Shown here in pieces: positions 36,367 through 44,660 of a DNA stretch of 64,000 nucleotides. Positions within the stretch are counted from its first letter, which is position 1; the number at the start of each line of letters is the position of its first letter. The position numbers and the translations under genes were made by a program. The notes under the pieces were generated by a model that was not told the origin of the DNA, made no database searches, and saw only the letters and a program-made list of their open reading frames with translations. Source of the stretch: Novosphingobium colocasiae (GTDB lineage Bacteria; Pseudomonadota; Alphaproteobacteria; Sphingomonadales; Sphingomonadaceae); the NCBI RefSeq assembly GCF_014652555.1, contig NZ_BMZA01000005.1, positions 115,348 to 179,347 on the forward strand. Reading direction: 5' to 3'.

Positions 36367-37800
36367 TCAGAAGCTGTATTTGAATGCGGCTTCGAGCCGG
36401 TCTGTCGAGCCATCCGCGCCGTTGACGAGTTTGCGCGCACCGTGGCGGTATTCGATGCCCACATCGACGCTGTCGACGGGAGAATAGAACAGGTTCGCTG
36501 CCGCGCTCCAAGCCGACTTGTTGAACGTCGCGATGTCCGCTGGCGAAAGGGATCCGTCGTAACTGACGCTCTGGTAGCTACCCATCAGATTGGCGCGAAG
36601 GCGCGGTGCAAGCGGAACGCGAACGGCACCGATCGCCGCGAGGACGTCGACGTTCGCCAAGGTGTTGCTTGCCGGCACATAGACCGCGTCGGGCGCAAAG
36701 TTCAGCCCGACATAGCGGCCGATGTTGCGGCCATAGGTCAGCATGAAGCGGACATCGCCGGTCCTGGCGGAATTGAGAAACAGCTTTCCGCCCAGGCTGG
36801 CACCATAGCCGCTGGCGTCAGCGGAGACCGCGCCCGTTTCCGTCCGGATCTGTCGGAAAACGCCGGCAAGCGACAGCTCACCAGACTTGCCGCTATGCAC
36901 CAGCCGCGCCGTGAAATCGGGCAGATGGTCGTCGCCATTCTCGATCAGTGTCGGTGACCCTGATGTCGCGGTTCCGCTCTCGGGGTTTTCGATCCCAAGG
37001 TGCAGGGTCATGCCCTTGCCAAGCGGTGCGCTGTAACGGACCAGAGGCTGGCGAACGAACACCGTGCCTTCCGCGCCGCCCACATAATCGGTGCTTTCCG
37101 GCAAGGCACCCGTGAACTGGAAGGTGCTCCAGTCTTCGCCGAAGGTCCAGCGATCGACCTGCAGATAGGCGCGCCGCAAGGCGAGGTTGTAGCCGTTCGT
37201 GGTCCGCTGCGACCCTTGCGTGCCCGGCGCGGTCTGGAAATCCGTTTCAAGATAGGCCTTGACCGCGTGACCGGCCACATCCGTGCCGAAGTTCAGCCAG
37301 AAGCGCGACTGTTTCGCCGTGAACTCGGTGATCCTGCTGGCAGGCGCAGTCCCGGTGGGAATTTGCTGCGGCAAATAAAAGTCGCGGCCAAGCGCATTAG
37401 TGGCCAACTCACCGTTACCGAACCGCGTCGTGCCAGCCAGCAACTTCACGTAACCGCCAAGCTTGATCGTCGTCGCACCGGATTTGAAACCGTCGGCCTG
37501 CGGCTTCGGCGCTGGAGGAACTGCCGGGCGCGCCTCGACGACGGCAAGTCGCTTGCCATTCTCCTGCGCCTCGGCCTCGGCGGCCAACGCCCGCGTTTCC
37601 GCCCGTTCGGCTCGAACCTTGAGCGCTTCGTTTTCGATTTTGCTGACATCCAGATCGCGACGCAGGCCCTTCATCTCGGCTTCCAGCCGCTCAAGCCGCG
37701 CTTCGATGCTGTTCGCAGCCTTGGCGACCGCCGCTTGTGGCGCTGTCAGTGCCGATGCGGCAAGCAGCGCGCCCAGCAGCGCTTTACCTCCTTTGTTCAT
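36367..37800 (-). CDS. DcaP-like trimeric outer-membrane porin
   Basis: 477 residues from the ATG at 37800 (GGAAGGAGAGG upstream). A signal peptide (MNKGGKALLGALLAASALTAPQAAVA) is followed by a coiled coil (SIEARLERLEAEMKGLRRDL, about 27-90), a Pro-rich linker and a beta barrel (KLGGYVKLLAGTTRFGNGEL, ITEFTAKQSRFWLNFGTD) ending in Phe (LEAAFKYSF). The N-terminal coiled coil plus GGYVK and TAKQSR are typical of DcaP porins, which pass dicarboxylates and other anions. It is 20 bases upstream of the permease gene, so outer- and inner-membrane uptake are likely co-transcribed. Confidence 0.87.
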   Translation of the reverse strand: MNKGGKALLGALLAASALTAPQAAVAKAANSIEARLERLEAEMKGLRRDLDVSKIENEALKVRAERAETRALAAEAEAQENGKRLAVVEARPAVPPAPKPQADGFKSGATTIKLGGYVKLLAGTTRFGNGELATNALGRDFYLPQQIPTGTAPASRITEFTAKQSRFWLNFGTDVAGHAVKAYLETDFQTAPGTQGSQRTTNGYNLALRRAYLQVDRWTFGEDWSTFQFTGALPESTDYVGGAEGTVFVRQPLVRYSAPLGKGMTLHLGIENPESGTATSGSPTLIENGDDHLPDFTARLVHSGKSGELSLAGVFRQIRTETGAVSADASGYGASLGGKLFLNSARTGDVRFMLTYGRNIGRYVGLNFAPDAVYVPASNTLANVDVLAAIGAVRVPLAPRLRANLMGSYQSVSYDGSLSPADIATFNKSAWSAAANLFYSPVDSVDVGIEYRHGARKLVNGADGSTDRLEAAFKYSF

Positions 37801-37970
37801 TCCCCTCTCCTTCCGTCCCGATTTCGAGATTCGGGAAGCCCACCTTGAGAGGACGATGGCCATTCCGGCAGAGCGACCATGGTCGGACGTCTACGACCTT
37901 GGTCTAAGGTCGCATCGTGCGCGCTACGAGTTAGGGAGGATCAAAAGCACATCCACAGTCAGGAGAGCCG

Positions 37971-38129
37971 ATGATCGCCGAAGCTGGGGTCGTCGGCGTA
38001 CCGCTTGAAATCAAGGGGCAGGGCGCCTTGGCGTTCGTCGTAAGCGACCTCGACGACAACTCCACACTTGCCGATCCATCCGTCGTCGACCATCTTCGGG
38101 CAAACCGACCGCATCGGGAGACTGCGTGA
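37971..38129 (+). pseudogene. Remnant of an acetyl/acyl-CoA synthetase C-terminal domain
   Basis: A 52-codon frame starts at the ATG 37971 with AGGAG five bases upstream. Its first half reads IAEAGVVGVPLEIKGQGALA then FVV, the conserved start of the AMP-binding C-terminal domain (VAEAAVVGVPHEIKGQ...AFV in acetyl-CoA synthetases). Even HP appears upstream as in the family. It then drifts (DPSVVDHLRAN) and ends without the catalytic-lysine strand; the rest of the ~650-residue enzyme is absent. The stop overlaps the GTG start of the response regulator (GTGA), so the relic may be kept for translational coupling. It could still be translated. Confidence 0.7.
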
Positions 38130-38752
38130 CCGAAAGCGTCCTGATTGCCGATGACCACCCGCTCTTCCGGCAGGCGCTTGCTCTAGCCGTCGGACGCGTG
38201 CTGCCCGAGGCCCGGATCATCGAGGCGGGAACATTGGCCGCCGCGGCGCGCGCGGCGAGTGACGCCGCCGTTCTTCGGCTGATCCTGCTCGACCTGAAAA
38301 TGCCGGGTGCCGTCGGCTATTCGGGTATTGCCCTTCTCCACGCCGAACAACCGGACGTGCCGATCCTTGTCGTGTCCAGCGCAGAGGGCGCTGCCGCAGC
38401 CGAAGAGGCACGGGCATTCGGTGCCATCGGGTTCCTTCCGAAAGATAGTGCGCTCGAGGCGATAGAGGCTGCCATTTCCGGGGCTCTGCATGGTCGCAGC
38501 CGCGTCCCTCCCCGCGAGGATAATGATGTGGCCAACGTCCGGAACGCCGTCGCCGACCTGACCCCGATGCAACTGAAGGTGCTGCTCGCCGTTCTGGATG
38601 GCCAGCTCAACAAGCAGATCGCCTATAGCCTCCACATCAGCGAAGCGACCGTAAAGGCGCATATGACCGCCATCATGCGCAAACTGGACGTGAGCAACCG
38701 GACGCAGGCGGCCCTTGTCGCCCGATCGCTAGGTCTCGATCTTCGTCACTGA
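38126..38752 (+). CDS. LuxR-type response regulator, CrbR/ErdR-like
   Basis: 208 residues from a GTG. The receiver is canonical: the acidic pair is in LIADDHPLF, the phosphorylation site is Asp56 in LILLDLKMPG, Ser lies in LVVSSAE and Lys106 in LPKDS. The GerE helix-turn-helix is LTPMQLKVLLAVLDGQLNKQ and HISEATVKAHMTAIMRKL. Paired with the convergent SLC5-fused kinase it matches the CrbS/CrbR (MxtR/ErdR) system that controls acetate and related carbon use through acs in gammaproteobacteria. The regulated genes here are probably the permease and porin across the divergent gap. Its 3' end overlaps the kinase gene by 24 bases. Confidence 0.88.
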   Translation: MTESVLIADDHPLFRQALALAVGRVLPEARIIEAGTLAAAARAASDAAVLRLILLDLKMPGAVGYSGIALLHAEQPDVPILVVSSAEGAAAAEEARAFGAIGFLPKDSALEAIEAAISGALHGRSRVPPREDNDVANVRNAVADLTPMQLKVLLAVLDGQLNKQIAYSLHISEATVKAHMTAIMRKLDVSNRTQAALVARSLGLDLRH

Positions 38753-41700
38753 AAGCTGTGCGATCGCCTGCATGAGCCGCTCGGGATCAACCGGTTTAGT
38801 CAGTATCGGCACGTTCAATCGCGCAGCGCGCGCGCGCATGTCTTCTCTGTTCTCGGCTGTGATCAGCAGGGCAGGCCGGGTTGAGCCTTGCTGGCGCACA
38901 GCTTCGATCAGCGACAATCCGTCCTCGCCATGGTCGAGCTGATAGTCGACCAGCAAAAGATCGACGCCATCGTGCGCCGCGACCGCCTGGGCTATGGTCC
39001 GCGCGGGCACCGGACGATGGCCGAGTTTCTCCAACAGCGCACTCGTCGCGGCGACGATCGCCTCATCATTGTCCACCACCAACACGGACAGTGGTTGCTG
39101 AACGCTGGCGTGGAACTGCCTCGAAGTCGCAGGATTCGCCGGGGCCGATCCGTGCAACTTCGGGAGCGACAGGCTGAAGCGGCTGCCTTTCCCGGGCGCG
39201 GACACGACGTCGATGCGGCCTCCCAACAGGCGTGTGATGCGTTCCACCAGCGCAAGGCCAAGCCCGAGCCCATCGACATCGATTTCCCCGATGCGCGTAA
39301 ACTCACCGAAGATCGCGCCAAGCCTGTCCTCGGGAATCCCGATACCGGTGTCGATCACATCGATCCGCCATTCATTTCCGCGCGCCCGCACTCCGATCAG
39401 GATACGGCCGGTTGGCGTGTAACGCAGGGCATTGGTCAGCAGATTTTGCATCACCGACCGCAGCAGGGCGGGGTCGGTATGAACAGCGCCGGGGCATGGC
39501 CCCAGCCGAAGAACGAGCGCCTTCTCTTCGGCAAGCGGCCGGAAACTTTCACATAGATCACCGAGGAAGTCTTGCAGTGAAACGGGCTCCGGCCGAGGGT
39601 TAACGCCGCCCGCGTCCAGCTTGGAAATGTCGAGAAGCGCCCGCAGGAGATCCTCCGCGGCGACAATGGCGCTCTGAACGCGATGGGCAAGGAGCCGGGT
39701 CGGGCCCTGCGTGTCGCGATCCAGCGCTGCCGCGAACAACCGCGCGGCATGAAGCGGCTGGAGCAGGTCGTGGCTGGCGGCCGCCAGGAACCGGGTCTTT
39801 TCGCGATCGGCCTTGGCGAGCCTGCGATTGGCTTCGGACAGCTCTCGGGTCCGTTCCGCGACCCGGTGTTCGAGTTCGTCGAGGGTATGCTGCAGCTCTT
39901 CACGGATGCGGGCCTCGCTCGTGATATCCGTAAACGACATGACGTAGCCACCGCCCGACATCGGCCCGCCGACGGTTTTGATGACGCGCCCGTCGTTGCG
40001 CCGTCGCTCGAAGCTGTGCGCCAGCCGACGGCGCAGATGGTCGAGCCGCTTCTCGACATGGTGCTCGGCATCGCCGGGTCCGAAATCTCCCCGGCCGGCG
40101 TTGTGACGGATCAGGTCGGCGACGGGCACGCCGACGCGGATCATGCCTGGCGGATAATCGAACAGTTCCTCGTAGCGGCTGTTCCAGGCGACAAGATTGA
40201 GTTCCGCATCCACCACGCTGATGCCTGCATCGACATTCTCGAAGGTGTCGGCAAGCAACTGGCGAGAGAAACGGAGGGACTGGCCACCTTTGTCGAGAAG
40301 GCGGGCGACATCCTGCAGGCTCATCTGACCATCGGCCAACGCCGATGCGACCAAAGATCGCGCTGACGACGTGCCGACGATCCCGGCAATGAGCTGTTGC
40401 GCCCGCTTTGCCGACCGCCGGTCAATAGGCACCCCGTTCCGGACTGCGGGAAATTCCCGTTCGGCACGCTCCTCGCCCACAAAGCTTGCGGTCAGTTGCA
40501 GCAGCCCCTCAAGATCGCTGACCTTGCGATTCGCCCGCAATTGAAGCGACAGCGGGCCATTTGTGACGCCACGCGCCGACACCAGCGCAAAAGCTAGAAG
40601 ATTGGCTCCCAGGCTCCAGACCACACCGTGAACCAGAGGCGACGCCTGTCCAATGCCGAAAAGGCGTAACGGGTCGAAAGGGCCGGTCGCGAGGAAATCA
40701 AGCAATGCGGTTGGCAGGATCGGCGGCAAGCCAAGCGTGTAAGCCCAGAGCATCAGTCCGATCGCCAGACTTGCACGCGCCGGAATAGGGTCCCTGTCGG
40801 GGCGCGCCACCGCCAAGATCAGATGCGGCGTGAATTGCGCCATGGCCGCAAATGCCACGAGCCCGATGGATGCCAGCGATTCCCGCGCGGACACAAGTTC
40901 CGCCCAGGCCAGCGAAAGCGCAATGATCGCTATGATCGACGCACGTCGGACGCGCAGCATTTGTCGTCCGATCGCCCCGTCCGCCAGCGCTTGTCTGCTT
41001 CGCAAGATCGACGGAAAAATAAGGTCGTTGGACACCATGGTCGCCAAGGCGGACGAATCGACAATCACCATCGATGCGGCGGCGCTGATGCCGCCAATCA
41101 GGGCGATCGCTACAATCGCCGTCCGGCCGACGCTCGTCGGCAATTGCAGAACGTACAGATCCGGCATTTGTCCCGCGGAGAGAAACGCCGATCCGGCCAG
41201 CGCGATTGGCAGAACCACAATGGCCATCGCAGCCAGGTAGGCCGCCAGCCCGAAACGCGAGCGGACCAGATCGTCGGTCTGCTGCGCCTCGACCAATCCC
41301 ATGTAGAATTGACGAGGCAGAACGACGATCGCCATCACCGAGATGAGGAAGATCACCGCAAAATCGAGCGATAGATGGCCGGGTGCGAAGCGCGCGCTCA
41401 ATATTTCCCGACTTTGCGCGAGCGCCGCGTCGGGGGCCGTTATCAGCATCGATATCGCGAGCGTGGCGACCAGCAGCATTGCGACGATCTTGATCAGGGA
41501 TTCCGCCCCGATCGCAAACAGCAGGCCTTCGCTTCGACCGGCCAGCTCAAATCGGCGCGCGGCGAAAAGGATGGAGAAAACGGCAAGAAGACCCGCAGCC
41601 ACGACCATCATCGTGTCCGACACGTTCTGACCGGAAACCGCTGAAAACGCTCTGCCGATCGACCGGAACTGAAGCGCGATGTAGGGTATGGTCCCGAAAA

Positions 41701-42073
41701 GGGCGATGATGGTCACCAGCCGCGCCACGATCACGTCATGGCCAAAACGTGCAGCGATAAAGTCTGAAACGGTCGCGGCCTGCTCCTCCGCAACCGCCCG
41801 GGACAGGCTTCTGAGGAAGCGGGGCGCGACTATCAGCAGCAGTATCGGCCCAAGGTAGATGGGCAGATAGGACCAGCCGTCACGAACCGCGCTCCCCACG
41901 GCACCGTAGAAAGTCCAACTGGAACAGTAAACGCCGAGCGCCAGCGTGTAGGCGACATGTCGCATCCGGGGCGCTTTGCGCAACCGCTCGCTGCGCGCTT
42001 CGACCAACGCTGCTACGCTGAACAACAGCAGGATCAGCAACAACGCAAAAGTCGCGGCGAGATTGAGACTCAA
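38729..42073 (-). CDS. SLC5-fused PAS hybrid sensor histidine kinase, CrbS/MxtR-like
   Basis: 1114 residues. The N-terminal ~500 form a sodium:solute-symporter-like domain of about 13 helices (YCSSWTFYGAVGSAVRDGWS; VPRQFYMGLVEAQ-like VLPRQFYMGLVEAQQ). A linker is followed by PAS (about 620-720, VDAGISVVDAELNLVAWNSR), a coiled coil, HisKA with phosphoacceptor His768 (AASHDLLQPLHAARLF), HATPase (MQNLLTNALRYTPTG, DTGIGIPEDR, GLGLGLALVERI) and a C-terminal receiver with Asp1043 (LLLVDYQLDHG). It may sense or transport its own ligand. The apparent start is a TTG at 42073, as no earlier ATG or GTG is in frame; the exact start is uncertain. Confidence 0.92.
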   Translation of the reverse strand: MSLNLAATFALLLILLLFSVAALVEARSERLRKAPRMRHVAYTLALGVYCSSWTFYGAVGSAVRDGWSYLPIYLGPILLLIVAPRFLRSLSRAVAEEQAATVSDFIAARFGHDVIVARLVTIIALFGTIPYIALQFRSIGRAFSAVSGQNVSDTMMVVAAGLLAVFSILFAARRFELAGRSEGLLFAIGAESLIKIVAMLLVATLAISMLITAPDAALAQSREILSARFAPGHLSLDFAVIFLISVMAIVVLPRQFYMGLVEAQQTDDLVRSRFGLAAYLAAMAIVVLPIALAGSAFLSAGQMPDLYVLQLPTSVGRTAIVAIALIGGISAAASMVIVDSSALATMVSNDLIFPSILRSRQALADGAIGRQMLRVRRASIIAIIALSLAWAELVSARESLASIGLVAFAAMAQFTPHLILAVARPDRDPIPARASLAIGLMLWAYTLGLPPILPTALLDFLATGPFDPLRLFGIGQASPLVHGVVWSLGANLLAFALVSARGVTNGPLSLQLRANRKVSDLEGLLQLTASFVGEERAEREFPAVRNGVPIDRRSAKRAQQLIAGIVGTSSARSLVASALADGQMSLQDVARLLDKGGQSLRFSRQLLADTFENVDAGISVVDAELNLVAWNSRYEELFDYPPGMIRVGVPVADLIRHNAGRGDFGPGDAEHHVEKRLDHLRRRLAHSFERRRNDGRVIKTVGGPMSGGGYVMSFTDITSEARIREELQHTLDELEHRVAERTRELSEANRRLAKADREKTRFLAAASHDLLQPLHAARLFAAALDRDTQGPTRLLAHRVQSAIVAAEDLLRALLDISKLDAGGVNPRPEPVSLQDFLGDLCESFRPLAEEKALVLRLGPCPGAVHTDPALLRSVMQNLLTNALRYTPTGRILIGVRARGNEWRIDVIDTGIGIPEDRLGAIFGEFTRIGEIDVDGLGLGLALVERITRLLGGRIDVVSAPGKGSRFSLSLPKLHGSAPANPATSRQFHASVQQPLSVLVVDNDEAIVAATSALLEKLGHRPVPARTIAQAVAAHDGVDLLLVDYQLDHGEDGLSLIEAVRQQGSTRPALLITAENREDMRARAARLNVPILTKPVDPERLMQAIAQLSVTKIET

Positions 42074-42173
42074 TTTTCGATTTCCACTGGACGACCTCGA
42101 GCGAGGCTAGCCAAGAAAGGAGGGCAACACAAACAAGAGGTTCGCTGCCGGTAAAGGCGCATGCGGCTATGAA

Positions 42174-42205
42174 AACGAGGGGCAGCGACACGTGGTCGCT
42201 GCCCC
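42174..42205 (-). terminator. Intrinsic terminator after the TauD-like gene
   Basis: An 11-base-pair perfect stem (42179-42189 with 42195-42205, GGGGCAGCGAC arms, five-base loop) is followed on the minus strand by TCGTTTTC. It closes the TonB-GPH-TauD unit. Confidence 0.85.
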
Positions 42206-42233
42206 TGACGATTGTGGTGAAGCGCCCCGGCTC

Positions 42234-43187
42234 TCAGGCCGGCTGGAATTCGGTAGCCTTTTCCTTGCGCACCGTGCGGCTGCGGCGGCCGTCGATGCCG
42301 ACCGGCACTTCGCCGCTGACGGTCGCGCGGCGCAGGGTGCGGCGCTGGAGGCCGAAGTCTGCTACGGCGCGGTGCTGGGTCGCCTGGTTGTCCCAGAACG
42401 CCACGTCGCCCGCCCGCCAGCGCCAGCGCACGACGTTCTCCGGCCGGGTGATGTGGTCCTGCAGGATCTGGAACAGCCGCGCGGAATCCGCCTGGTTAAG
42501 GCCGACGAACTGCTTGACGAAGTGGCCGAGCAGCAGGCTGCGCTGGCCCGAGACCGGGTGGACGCGCACCACCGGGTGCTCGGTTTCATAGACGGTCGAG
42601 GCGAACACGTTCTTCTGGAAAAGCTGGCGCTCCTTCTCCGCTCCGTCGCCCTTGGGCGCATTCTGCAGCACTGCGGCATAGTCATAGAGGTTGGTGTGCA
42701 CCGCCCACAGGTTGTTGACGAGCTGGCGCAGCGATTCCGGCAGGCCTTCGTAAGCGGTCTCGCCATTTGCCCACTGCGTGTCGCCGCCCGCTTCGGGAAT
42801 GGTGATGCCGCGCAGGATCGACGCTTTCGGGTAGGCATCGACAAAGGTTACATCGGTGTGCCAGCTCGATGCGGCATAGCCTTCCTTGCTGTCGAGTTCG
42901 AGCAAGTAGCGCGATCCTTCGGCGACCGGTACCGTGGGGTGCGCCACCGGATCGCCAAACAGCCCGGCGAAGCCTTCATGCCGCGCGTCGTCCAGTTCGT
43001 GCTGGTCGCGGAAGAACACTACCTTGTGGCGTACCACCGCATCCTTGATCGCCTGGACGGTCTCGGCATCAAGGTCGCCCGAGAGGGTGACGCCGCGGAT
43101 TTCGGCACCGATGGTGCCGGTCACGGGGACGATGTCCAGCGGGGAGTGGGGATCGCGGGCATTGGCGTAAGTGGTAATCGCATTCAT
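42234..43187 (-). CDS. TauD/TfdA-family Fe(II)/2-oxoglutarate dioxygenase
   Basis: 317 residues. The start ATG at 43187 is chosen because AGGAG lies eight bases upstream; an ATG at 43193 is too close. Metal ligands are His110 and Asp112 (SSWHTDVTF) and His272 (ATQHRAV), with the 2-oxoglutarate Arg in QRRTLRRATV. The family includes taurine dioxygenase TauD, alkylsulfatase AtsK and herbicide dioxygenases; AtsK- or TauD-like release of sulfite or sulfate would fit the sulfatase genes nearby. VDAYPKASILRG and GGDTQWANGETAYEGL are typical. It is last in a three-gene unit with a GPH symporter and a TonB receptor. Confidence 0.9.
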   Translation of the reverse strand: MNAITTYANARDPHSPLDIVPVTGTIGAEIRGVTLSGDLDAETVQAIKDAVVRHKVVFFRDQHELDDARHEGFAGLFGDPVAHPTVPVAEGSRYLLELDSKEGYAASSWHTDVTFVDAYPKASILRGITIPEAGGDTQWANGETAYEGLPESLRQLVNNLWAVHTNLYDYAAVLQNAPKGDGAEKERQLFQKNVFASTVYETEHPVVRVHPVSGQRSLLLGHFVKQFVGLNQADSARLFQILQDHITRPENVVRWRWRAGDVAFWDNQATQHRAVADFGLQRRTLRRATVSGEVPVGIDGRRSRTVRKEKATEFQPA

Positions 43188-43228
43188 GGTCATTTCTCCT
43201 GTGTGGGCGGTGGGAGCTGGAGGGACGG

Positions 43229-44626
43229 TCACTCGGCCGGGGTGGCCGAAGCGTGGGCGAAGACGTCGTCGCGCGCGCGCAGTTGCCGCCGGATCTCGGC
43301 ATGGCGTTCGGCGTTGAGCGGGAACCCGAAGACACAGATGGCGGCCAGCGTGTGGGCCAGCGCCGGGCCCAGGCCGAACACCAGCACCAGCGCCTGCAGC
43401 GCGTCCGGCGTGTTCCGGGCGGCGGCGGGATCGAACCCGAAGGCGGCGACCAGCGGCAGCGCGATGCCCACCGCGATCGCTCCGCCCAGCTTCTGCGAGA
43501 CGCTGAACACCGAATAGTACAGGCCCACGCGCTCCTCGCCGGTGGCGGATCGGTGCAGATCGGCAACGTCGGCGACGATCGAGCGCAGCAGCAGGTTGCC
43601 CGAGCCTTGCGACAGACCCTGGAGGAAGGCGAGCAGCAGCAGCAGCCAGAACCGGTCCGGCGTCAGGAATACGAGGCCGAAGTTGATCGCGGCCTGCACC
43701 AGTTCGGCCAGCACGGCGGCGCGGCCCTTGCCGAGCGCGGTGCCGATCCGCTGCCAGATCGGGCCGGCAAGGATGCCGAACGAATACTGGAACAGGAAGA
43801 AGCCGGCAGCCCACTCGGGTTTGCCGAAGTATATGGTGACCACGAACAGCAGCAGCGCGGTGCGCACGCCCTGGCCGGCGGTGACGGCGGTGTCGGACGC
43901 GAGCACGCGCAGCAGCAGGCGGTTTCCGAACACGGCGTGCAAGGCATCGCGCAGGGCGAGCGGCGTCCTTGCGGAGACGGCCGGCCGGTCTTGCTCCGAT
44001 GTGAGCGTCAGCAGCAACCCGGGAATGCCGACGGCAAGGACCAGCGCGCCGAAAAGGTGCAGGCGCAATGGGCCATCGTTCGGGCGAAGCTGGTCGGCCA
44101 CGGCGGGCAGGAGCAAAGTGAGCACCAGCGCACACGAGCTCAGCAAAGTGAACGTCGAAGCGATGCGGGTGCGCTCGTTGTAATCCTCGCTGATCTCGCC
44201 CGACCAGGCCAGCAGCGCGGTGAGGATCGAGGATGCGCCCACGTAGTAGAGCAGGGCACCTGTCGCGATCCACGGCACCGCCACCTCGGCGGGCGGGAAG
44301 AACAGCATCGTCGCGCCGGACAGGAAAGCTACCGCTCCGCCGGCGATCCACGGCCGCCGACGCCCGAACCGGCTGGCGGTGCGATCGCTCAGCGCGCCGA
44401 TCACCGGGTCGAGCAGCGAGTTGAGCACCTGCCCCACCAGGAACACCAGACCCAGCGTGGTTAGCGGGACGTGGTAGTCCTTGGCCAGGATTGCCGGCAC
44501 GTAGGCCATGACCGGCTGAGCCGCAGCGATGACGGGGATGGCCACGGCGGAGAAGCGCAGCAGCCTGGCACTGCTCAGCCGGCGCGCCGGCAGCGCTCCA
44601 TACATCGTCCGGGGATCGTGCAGCAT
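43229..44626 (-). CDS. Glycoside-pentoside-hexuronide (GPH/MFS_2) family symporter
   Basis: 465 residues, ATG at 44626 with AGGAG eight bases before. Twelve hydrophobic segments are seen. The GPH signature is LLDPVIGALSDRTASRFGRR and RPWI. GPH carriers such as MelB move sugars or glycosides with cations; in sphingomonads related carriers also sit in terpenoid and steroid loci, so the substrate is not certain. It lies between the TonB receptor (34 bases upstream) and the TauD-like gene (41 bases downstream), so outer-membrane and inner-membrane uptake are linked. Confidence 0.9.
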   Translation of the reverse strand: MLHDPRTMYGALPARRLSSARLLRFSAVAIPVIAAAQPVMAYVPAILAKDYHVPLTTLGLVFLVGQVLNSLLDPVIGALSDRTASRFGRRRPWIAGGAVAFLSGATMLFFPPAEVAVPWIATGALLYYVGASSILTALLAWSGEISEDYNERTRIASTFTLLSSCALVLTLLLPAVADQLRPNDGPLRLHLFGALVLAVGIPGLLLTLTSEQDRPAVSARTPLALRDALHAVFGNRLLLRVLASDTAVTAGQGVRTALLLFVVTIYFGKPEWAAGFFLFQYSFGILAGPIWQRIGTALGKGRAAVLAELVQAAINFGLVFLTPDRFWLLLLLAFLQGLSQGSGNLLLRSIVADVADLHRSATGEERVGLYYSVFSVSQKLGGAIAVGIALPLVAAFGFDPAAARNTPDALQALVLVFGLGPALAHTLAAICVFGFPLNAERHAEIRRQLRARDDVFAHASATPAE

Positions 44627-44660
44627 GTTCGTGCTCCTGGAGGGAGGTGCGGAAGCGGGT

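Noticed and set aside
33614-42233. Integrative element with att repeat at tRNA-Thr
   Set aside because: No integrase and no second copy of the tRNA 3' end was found; only composition and tRNA adjacency suggest transfer.
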